From the NCBI GenBank assembly GCA_033964015.1, contig CM066923.1, forward strand, positions 930,001 through 994,000: 64,000 nucleotides of DNA, in the 5' to 3' direction. Made by a program: the position numbers and the translations under genes. Each line of letters starts with the position of its first letter. Within the stretch, counting starts at the first letter, position 1. Origin of the DNA: Scolanthus callimorphus (taxonomy: Eukaryota > Cnidaria > Anthozoa > Actiniaria > Edwardsiidae). The notes beneath the pieces were generated by a model, which searched no databases, was not told the origin of the DNA, and worked only from the letters and a program-made list of their open reading frames with translations. Below, in pieces: positions 60,268 through 64,000 of this stretch.

Positions 60268-62885
60268 AGGCACCGACCCTGAGGGGATAGTTGTTTTAGT
60301 ATATACCAAATCAGTAGAATAAAATACGGTGATTAAAGATTCAAAACGCAGTATCGCGCCGCCATTTTGAGAGTTTTCTCAAAACAGTAAATAGTGCTTG
60401 ATATGTACTATTTCAGGAACCAATCAGAGCGCGCGAAAATGACTCTTCACTGATTTGGTATATACTAAACATATTTGGACTCTGAACGCGCTTGCTTTAT
60501 TTTGTCACGAAAAATAAGTTGGATAATAAATAACTTGAACTGAAAAGCGTTTATCGCTATTCTGTGTGATTCGGGCCCCTTGTATCATAAACTGGAGCTA
60601 ATAGACGGCAGATTAATATTTCTCTTGTTTTGCAGACTGGTTCAGTACCCACCTCCCCTGTAGTACAAACAGCAGCCGAAATGCTAGAGAAAGTTCTCTC
60701 CCCGACTTCCTCAATTACTCATGAATGTAAGTGAAGTTCGACGACTAGTGTTGGTGGAGTGGTACGATGAGTCCTCCTTCTATACGTTACCCACCCTGGA
60801 ATTCGTGTGAATTACTACATACAGATTTTCACATGTTTTCCGTAAACCACGCCCCCACTTTGCCTACATTGTCTCTGGAATTCAATATTTCCAGAATATT
60901 CATCCTGGAATTTCCCCTTTATTGCCGTAGTCCCTTCTGTCCCGTCTTCGCCTTTAGACGAAGCGGCGTTGTTATCAAACCTGACGGCCTCGAATCGTAA
61001 GGTGGAACATTTAACTGAGGTAAGAACTACGATTAAAACACACACCATATTAATGTCAGCAAATGGTCTACACATAAGGACCCGACGTTACTCGTTTTGA
61101 CATATTCGAATAGTTAGTCCATCAATAGGGGATCAATAGGGGCGTGAACACAAGTCCATTTTTATGTCCCGGACTAGTCCGCTACTATTTGTACCTATCT
61201 CGATCGGTCCCTTGCTCCGCATCTTCCCTACCTATCTCTGACGAACTGATGCTTTGATCGGACAGCTATGCTGAGACTATTGTTGTTTCTGTTGACAGAT
61301 TCTGCGAGACCATGAAGCGAACGCCTTGCGTCTGACAGAGCAGACCAAAGTTTTGAAGGAAGAAATTAGAAGGTGACTGACTCTCTATTGACATCTCATC
61401 TGATAGTATTATGGCAGTATAATTTGCGAGAAAACAATTTTCTCGAGAAGCGCGCTTTGCCCTTACTTGCTGCCAATATGACTTACCCGTTCTCGTGCAT
61501 TCGGGACAACGATTACATACTTTTCATCACGTTTTACGTTAAAAATCCACATCCAGTCGCCAAGCAATGGCGCCCGGCAATGGCATTACGGTACCGAGGT
61601 TGGTAGGATATCTTTAGCGAGGGAAAGAACCTCGTGTTTCCCGTCGAACTAACCACGTGTTCATTCACGTTAGGCTGGAGAGGAACCAGGAACGCGAGAA
61701 GGAGGCCGCTAATCTGGAGTACCTGAAAAATGTCATCCTGAAGGTGCGTGTTGCGCTATCAAACGCGATCAATGTTGAATTTCTCCCTAACGATATCACT
61801 GCTATGCCTCGTATATAGGTTATGGGAAATGTTAGAATAATCAGTTCGGTGGTATATAGACCGAACTCAAAGTTCTCCCATCCAACATCAGAAAACATAT
61901 ATATTGTTCTTTCCTATGGGGAATTTCTCGCAAAGTCCTCTTAACATCAGACAAATATATCCCTCTTACTATGGGGAATTTCTCTACTAACATGAATATT
62001 TTGACTTCATCTTCGTCCAGTTTATCCAGTGCGGTCCGAGCGAGCGCGAACAGCTTGTGCCAGTCCTCACGCAAATGCTGAAGCTGAGTCAAGAGGAGAA
62101 GAGCAAGATGGCTCACTACGCTAAAGGTTGGTATCCATGGAAACCCATTACGTGGTTCGTATCCATGGCAACCCGTTACGTGGTTCGTATCCATTGAGAC
62201 CAGTCTACATTAGCAAAGCACGCTCGAGAGGTCTCCTCGTAAATGTCACGTGAACTGTGACGAGGAGTACAAAGGATGTTACATGTGGAGCGAATTTTAA
62301 TGACTTGTGTGTTCTATGACCGATCTCAATCGAAACTAGTGGTAGCGCTGTGCGCGGCATTGCAGGGCCAAATGGATCAAACAGTTTACCCATTCTCGTA
62401 CCCAGAGCTTCATTTCAATTCATTTTGTGCTACCTCGTACGATGTAAATTGCACAGCGCAGGTCAGACTAGGGCTTTGCTTGTAGTGGCAAAGCAACGTA
62501 GTCGCTGGTGTTCTTGGCGGGCCTCCTGTGGTAAGGTACATCACCCGACACCCTCTCCCAGCTCGCCCCAGCCCTCACTTTCCACGCGGCTTATGTGCTA
62601 CCACAGGAAACCCGCTCCGACCGCCAGGGACTAGGCTGATGGGAAAGCACTTCCTACAGAGTGTACCAAAACATGACACACAACTTGGAATCAGCATAGA
62701 TTTATTAGTCTGTAAGATTATCTTGCAAGACAATCTCTCTTGCTTTGTTTCCCTGTCGTCCACACAGTGATTTAAAAAAAAATCGACATTTACTCTCTTT
62801 TTTAGGGGAAAACAATGATGACATCCAACAAGAGGGCGTGTCAAGTTGGTCCAGTTATGTCTACCGTTGGACTTCATTCACGTGA
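28206..62885 (+). CDS. GCC2: GCC2/GCC185-type GRIP-domain golgin, 56 exons, 2,453 aa
   Basis: GCC2 (GCC185) is a long coiled-coil tether on the trans-Golgi network that captures carriers returning from endosomes; its GRIP domain binds Arl/Rab GTPases. I traced 56 exons with GT-AG introns and continuous phase, total 7,362 nt. Orthology rests on the N-terminal LDTLPKEELIKFVRKQM, on LKQVAIKAKKEVENLKKE (exon 36), LMDLEIADYRR (exon 42), MLVKTKKELAESK (exon 43), EFESYK/RVHSVLKQ (exons 44-45), and the C-terminal GRIP domain. All of these occur in the same order in human GCC2 (1,684 aa). Almost the entire protein is predicted coiled coil. It is about 770 residues longer than the human protein, the excess lying mainly in exons 5-35. 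The start is the ATG at 28206 (GGAATGG). Exon coordinates are given in the following sub-entries. Exons 1, 29 and 30 are the least certain. Confidence 0.93.
31142..31264 (+). other. GCC2: GCC2 exon 5: CC1-box-like motif
   Basis: This 41-codon, phase 0-0 exon encodes AAELGKKMLAKNDDL at residues 115-129, preceded by KDEELKM. Dynein adaptors of the BICD, TRAK/HAP1, Spindly and CDR2 type have a coiled-coil CC1 box with A-A-x-x-G followed by a leucine-rich helix, which binds dynein light intermediate chain. The resemblance is seen directly; the function is inference. I do not recall this motif from human GCC2. Confidence 0.6.
32129..32148. repeat. G homopolymer tract
   Basis: A run of G residues in the intron before GCC2 exon 7. 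Comparable runs lie at about 37897-37908, 44683-44700 and 55567-55583. Length in the assembly may be unreliable. Confidence 0.8.
32391..32577. mobile_element. MITE-like element, family D, copy 2
   Basis: The same element as 22536-22724 in the opposite orientation, in the intron between GCC2 exons 7 and 8. Recognised by CTCACCTAAAATTT, GATTTCCTCACCTAAAAA and TGCAAATTTATCACCACA. Confidence 0.7.
35335..35482. repeat. Direct repeat of about 70 bp
   Basis: CACCTCATTTACCCAATAAA followed by AATAAGCATTAGATTATTAT occurs twice (near 35370 and 35445), each preceded by AAGCACTA. It lies in the long intron between GCC2 exons 12 and 13 (34782-36559), which otherwise shows no coding exon. Confidence 0.75.
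36190..36530. repeat. ~31-bp minisatellite just upstream of GCC2 exon 13
   Basis: About eleven imperfect copies of CTCGCATTTTAGTCGCGACC plus a variable tail (ATGGTCACT, CTAGCAAGT). The array stops about 30 bases before the acceptor of exon 13 (36558-36559). Confidence 0.85.
37869..38028. mobile_element. MITE-like element, family H, copy 1
   Basis: The ends GGCCTAGCCAGGAATTT and CTGGCTACGCCCCTG match the copies at 44581-44726 and 57651-57755. The 37.9 and 44.6 kb copies share CAAATACAGTAAATGTATGG and GAAAATCTCCCGAGAAA. A G run lies inside. Confidence 0.7.
38140..38350. mobile_element. Palindromic element with GCGCCATC arms
   Basis: GGGAAAACCTGTCCGTTCGC and GGGCGCCATCATGGATTTT at the left pair with AAAATCCAAGATGGCGCCC and GCGAACGGACCGGGTTTTCC at the right. 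It lies upstream of GCC2 exon 15. Confidence 0.75.
38517..38731. mobile_element. MITE-like element, family B, copy 2
   Basis: This is the best-preserved copy: TTAAAGAGCCTGTGACAG at the left and GGCTGACACGGGCTCTTTAA at the right are inverted. The interior matches the copies at 9000-9186 and 48245-48500. Confidence 0.75.
39471..39511. repeat. C homopolymer, 41 bases
   Basis: An uninterrupted run of C in the intron before GCC2 exon 17, next to CAGTGGCGGATCCAGG / CCCCCTTCC. This suggests the G/C-rich core of a palindromic element similar to family H. True length may differ from the assembly. Confidence 0.9.
40985..41306. mobile_element. MITE-like element with TATAGAGCGGATT ends
   Basis: TATAGAGCGGATTCACATGACTGTCGTG at the left pairs with the right end, CACGACAGTCATCTGAAAT then CCGCTCTATA. 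Inner CAATTGCAATTG and AGCCAATCAC segments also recur inverted. It lies in the intron before GCC2 exon 21. Confidence 0.75.
41307..41429. repeat. 22-bp tandem repeat upstream of GCC2 exon 21
   Basis: Six copies of ACTGACATTAGGTGGTGTAT plus AT, beginning exactly where the preceding element ends and stopping about 20 bases before the exon 21 acceptor. A lone copy of ACATTAGGTGGTGTATAGAG precedes the element at 40970. Confidence 0.85.
41524..41690. mobile_element. MITE-like element, family C, copy 3
   Basis: Matches the CBL-intron pair at 21730-22056 in its ends (AGAGCAGATTTCGTATGACTG) and centre (CCTGGCCTGCTGTAGA). It is about 30 bases downstream of GCC2 exon 21. Confidence 0.75.
43081..43205. 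mobile_element. MITE-like element, family F, partial copy
   Basis: Shares TAATGGTGTTATTTT, GATAAACACAACA and AATGTCACACGCATC with 26930-27213 and 58658-58885. It lies in the intron before GCC2 exon 24. Confidence 0.6.
44581..44726. mobile_element. MITE-like element, family H, copy 2
   Basis: Clear inverted ends CAGGGGCGTAGCCAGG and CCTGGCTACGCCCCTG with a G-rich core. It lies in the intron between GCC2 exons 27 and 28. Confidence 0.8.
45351..45735. repeat. 40-bp tandem array starting at the GCC2 exon 28 donor
   Basis: About nine copies of GTATACCTAGGGGTATAAGG plus GCACAGGTAGCTTAGCTATG. The first, slightly diverged unit (GTATATCTAGAGG) begins with the exon 28 splice donor itself, so each unit starts with a donor-like GTATAC. 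Confidence 0.9.
46506..48896. other. Long GCC2 intron 31
   Basis: About 2.4 kb without a supported exon. It holds a hairpin at 47685-47772 (CCCTGCGAGCAGTGG / CCACTGCTCGCAGGG), a second inverted pair (CAGCACATCGATG / CATCGATGTGCTG, 47835-48010), a third (ATTATCCTGCTCG / GCAGGATAAT, 48020-48136), and a family B element near 48245. Confidence 0.6.
48245..48500. mobile_element. MITE-like element, family B, copy 3
   Basis: Starts AAAGAGCCTATGTGTCAGCC and shares GAGAAAGCATCCATTTCCAT and GATTTCTACACGTAA with 38517-38731. Its right end carries an internal direct duplication (TTTCTACACGTAAATCGTCT twice) and lacks the clear inverted end. Confidence 0.65.
50645..52322 (+). other. GCC2: GCC2 exon 35: 1,678-nt coiled-coil exon
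   Basis: One giant exon encodes residues 1118-1677, unbroken coiled coil rich in Glu, Lys, Gln and Leu. The donor is TGCT|GTGAGT, inside the last codons of the open frame, so the phase-1 junction rebuilds a Cys with exon 36. It contrasts sharply with the 42-165-nt exons on its left, suggesting intron loss or a retro-copied segment. The codon use looks more A-rich than in exons 36-56. Confidence 0.9.
52445..52690. repeat. 80-bp tandem repeat in GCC2 intron 35
   Basis: Three copies of a unit with CAGCGGACCTTCGTGTCGTC and TAGCAATCAATAAGTGATTA (copies start at 52451, 52531 and 52611), ending just before the exon 36 acceptor. Confidence 0.9.
53085..53165. repeat. GCC2: Duplicated acceptor and 5' part of GCC2 exon 37
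   Basis: The real exon starts at 53166. Seventy bases upstream, at 53096, the acceptor and the first 45 coding bases are duplicated almost exactly (TACCAAGGTGAAAAGG against TACCAGGGTGAAAAGG). Using the upstream acceptor would add 70 bases and shift the frame into a stop. Confidence 0.85.
53332..53535. repeat. GCC2: 65-bp array duplicating the GCC2 exon 37 donor
   Basis: The last ~38 coding bases of exon 37 plus its donor and intron start are present three times (GGCCAAGTAAGTTGCGCAC; donors at 53369, 53434 and 53499). Only the first donor keeps the phase needed by exon 38. Confidence 0.9.
54060..54100. repeat. (ATA)n microsatellite
   Basis: About twelve AAT/ATA triplets followed by GGTCATTTATATAGCGCTAA, in the intron before GCC2 exon 39. 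Confidence 0.85.
54856..55452. repeat. GCC2: 75-bp array duplicating the GCC2 exon 40 donor eight times
   Basis: The unit is the last 54 coding bases of exon 40 (GAGCTGACTCGAGCTAACAA...CTCACTCAG) plus 21 intron bases beginning GTAAGTACAGTC. Eight copies carry perfect CAG|GTAAGTA donors (at 54910, 54985, 55059, 55134, 55209, 55284, 55359 and 55434). The period is 75 except between the second and third donors (74), where one A is lost. Antisense open frames across it are artefacts. Confidence 0.95.
57651..57755. mobile_element. MITE-like element, family H, copy 3
   Basis: Ends CAGGGGCGTAGCCAGTG and CCTAGGTACACCCCTG. It lies in the intron after GCC2 exon 44. Confidence 0.6.
58658..58885. mobile_element. 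MITE-like element, family F, copy 3
   Basis: Shares GATAGGCGTGACGAATAGTT, TTGTAGCCCAT and GTGAACTCAATCCGTTAAAA with 26930-27213. The right end is diverged. It lies in the intron before GCC2 exon 48. Confidence 0.65.
59380..59597 (+). pseudogene. Decayed non-LTR retrotransposon reverse-transcriptase fragment
   Basis: The plus strand reads VQAVIMSRIDYCNSLLFGVS and, after a one-base frameshift near 59455, LQREQNAAARLV, FDHITPSLIRLHWLPV and RINYKI. This is the conserved region downstream of the catalytic palm in CR1/L2/Jockey-type reverse transcriptases (R-x-D-Y-C-N-S-L, Q-N-A-A-A-R, L-H-W-L-P-V). It is a short 5'-truncated remnant in the intron between GCC2 exons 48 and 49, without its own promoter or endonuclease. 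Confidence 0.85.
60174..60482. mobile_element. MITE-like element with GAGTCCAAATAT ends
   Basis: GAGTCCAAATATTTAAC at the left pairs with ACATATTTGGACTC at the right. Nested inside is a second hairpin, AACTATCCCCCGAAGGGG ... CCTGAGGGGATAGTTG, with ATATATACCGAGACGCG / CGAGGTATATAT in the middle. It lies in the intron before GCC2 exon 51. Confidence 0.75.
61674..62885 (+). other. GCC2: GCC2 exons 54-56: GRIP domain and stop
   Basis: Exons: 61674-61743, 62021-62126, 62806-62885. They encode ANLEYLKNVILKFIQ, GPSEREQLVPVLTQML and KLSQEEKSKM, the GRIP signature, at residues about 2377-2427. Tyr2385 is the invariant Tyr needed for GTPase binding and Golgi targeting in GRIP proteins. The last 26 residues (…SSWSSYVYRWTSFT) match the short post-GRIP tail of GCC2. 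The stop TGA is at 62883-62885. Confidence 0.95.
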
Positions 62886-63905
62886 TCAAACGAACCAAAG
62901 ACCAACACCACCAACATCCTCTTCATCGTCAAGTCAAGAGAAATATCAAAAGGCAGGAATCTATTGCATGCGTACACGGCATCAACCGTCATCAATTTCA
63001 TGCGCACGTCGCAGAAAGATGGTCGGTAAGGCGCGTCTAGGCAGCCAGTGTCTGGTTAATATGGTGTGATACTCAATACCTCTATCGCGCTAGACACACG
63101 CACGCGCCGTTAATATGGTGTGATACTCAATACCTCGCGCTAGACACACGCACGCGCCGTTTTTTTTTAATTCAAATAGACTCTTAGGCATAGGACATAC
63201 GCCGGTTTAATCATGAGCCGTCCCTAATGCAAATGAGGAAACTCTATTGTTTGAGTTCATTTACATTAGGAACGGCTCATAGACCATAGACCGTATGTCC
63301 TAGCGTTAACCGGTTGTTATGACAGACAGCTAATTGCAGGATTCACTATTATTTGTATGTTGCGTTGGGTTCACGCGCGGCGTTTTACACGTTACGCAAT
63401 GATTAGAGTCACGCTGCTCTACAGGGAAAGATTGGCCTTTGTGTAACGTAACGCCAACATGGTTCACAAAAAGAAGCCTGGGCATGAGGGTAATTTTGTT
63501 CATATTTCTGTCCGATTTATCGGGACAATTTATTTCATTGGAATGCATATTTCAGAATCAATCAAACGACGACACGGTTATCGTACGTATAACTTAGAAC
63601 ACAATTAAAATACAAAATATGATTTTTATTAACAAGCGTACATGTTTGGAATAGAAATTCAATAGAGAGAATTTATTTAAATGAAATTCAAATTCAAGAT
63701 ATTTATTATTGAAGCATGCGATATTTACTGGGAGAAGTGCATCGTATGGTAAAAAAAAAGATAAAAAAATAAGCAATGGTTATCAATTCTGTAAATAAGG
63801 AATCTCCTTGCGACTCCGAATCCTCGTCACTGACTAATCGGTCTGCATACTTCCCACAATTCATGCGACGCGGGCCATGAATCATCGTTAGTGACAGTTT
63901 ACCAA
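62886..63905. other. 3' flank of GCC2
   Basis: Contains a 48-base direct duplication near 63057-63161 (GATACTCAATACCTC... and CTAGACACACGCACGCGCCG twice), a palindrome at 63188-63305, and an ATTAAA at 63604-63609 that could serve as poly(A) signal. No further gene is supported. Confidence 0.5.
63188..63305. mobile_element. Palindromic element with TAGGACATAC ends
   Basis: TAGGACATACGCCGGTTTAA-type left arm, ATGAGCCGTCCCTAATGCAA, pairs with the right arm TTACATTAGGAACGGCTCAT and GTATGTCCTA. A small hairpin element. Confidence 0.7.
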
Positions 63906-64000
63906 TGAAGCGAAAAACGCGCGCGTTTGAATTCTTGTCGCCTCTCGGCCCGCTCGCCGTTGCCGCCCATTTTGTTCACTTTCCTCGCGTTTCCTTGCCA
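63906..64000. other. CpG-rich window edge, possible promoter of a neighbouring gene
   Basis: The composition changes to CpG-rich sequence with CGCGCGCG. On the plus strand an open frame starting MKRKTRAF runs off the end. On the minus strand AAAATGGGCGGC gives a short frame that stops after 21 codons or so. Neither can be chosen. It may be the 5' end of a gene outside the window. Confidence 0.25.

Larger units (their letters stand above)
52702..61372 (+). other. GCC2: GCC2 exons 36-53: conserved GCC2 C-terminal coiled coil
   Basis: Exons: 52702-52802, 53166-53368, 53734-53866, 54221-54304, 54802-54909, 55743-55856, 55996-56158, 56754-56980, 57469-57600, 57841-57911, 58065-58118, 58396-58518, 58916-59018, 59677-59865, 59935-59979, 60636-60726, 60958-61019, 61299-61372. 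Intron phases are mixed, unlike the block to the left. Exons 36, 42, 43, 44-46 and 50 match blocks of vertebrate GCC2 in order, including ESYK, IDQLKVKLQ and an acidic GMDQSELEETD. Exon 49 carries a Ser/Pro stretch (SRSPPHS). Confidence 0.85.

Noticed and set aside
1..64000. CRISPR array or bacterial operon
   Set aside because: Direct repeats here have no uniform spacers, genes are intron-rich and eukaryotic, and no cas-like coding sequence is present.

Overview
This is a stretch of animal nuclear genome: long introns with GT-AG boundaries, small conserved exons, minisatellites and many foldback/MITE-like elements. Both recognisable proteins are very close to vertebrate orthologues. The tRNA-derived SINE and the other repeats resemble what I recall from sea anemone and coral genomes. 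I infer a cnidarian, probably anthozoan; the species is not proven.

Layout. (1) 1-5.77 kb: repeats only (foldback with repeat-built arms, 24-bp and ~18-bp minisatellites, MITE-like elements). (2) 5.77-13.25 kb, minus strand: a complete seven-exon gene (378 aa) that I could assemble with consistent intron phases. It has no signal peptide, a Ser/Pro linker, a PDZ-like domain and a C-terminal half that reads like an IL-1/FGF-type beta-trefoil. I know of no such architecture, and it is the best candidate for something undescribed. (3) 13.25-17.3 kb: intergenic, several palindromic elements. (4) 17.86-25.73 kb, minus strand: a full CBL E3 ubiquitin ligase in five exons (910 aa: 4H, EF-hand, SH2, RING, proline/SP-rich tail, UBA). 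Reading through the donor after the RING exon would give a short isoform. (5) 25.7-28.2 kb: divergent intergenic region between CBL and GCC2. (6) 28.2-62.9 kb, plus strand: a GCC2/GCC185-type trans-Golgi golgin reconstructed as 56 exons with matching phases (7,362 nt, 2,453 aa). It runs from the conserved GCC2 N-terminus to a C-terminal GRIP domain. (7) 62.9-64 kb: 3' flank with a palindrome.

The golgin is the second point of interest. Exons 5-34 are all phase 0-0. Nineteen of these 30 are exact multiples of 21 nt (seven codons, one coiled-coil heptad), eleven GCC2 exons overall are exactly 105 nt, and several resemble one another. Exon 5 carries a motif like the dynein-adaptor CC1 box. Several splice sites of the gene sit in tandem arrays, the clearest being eight copies of a consensus 5' splice site after exon 40.

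The three genes show no obvious shared pathway. CBL ubiquitinates activated tyrosine kinases, GCC2 tethers endosome-to-Golgi carriers, and the PDZ/trefoil-like protein is unknown. No tRNA, rRNA, CRISPR or bacterial-type features were seen.
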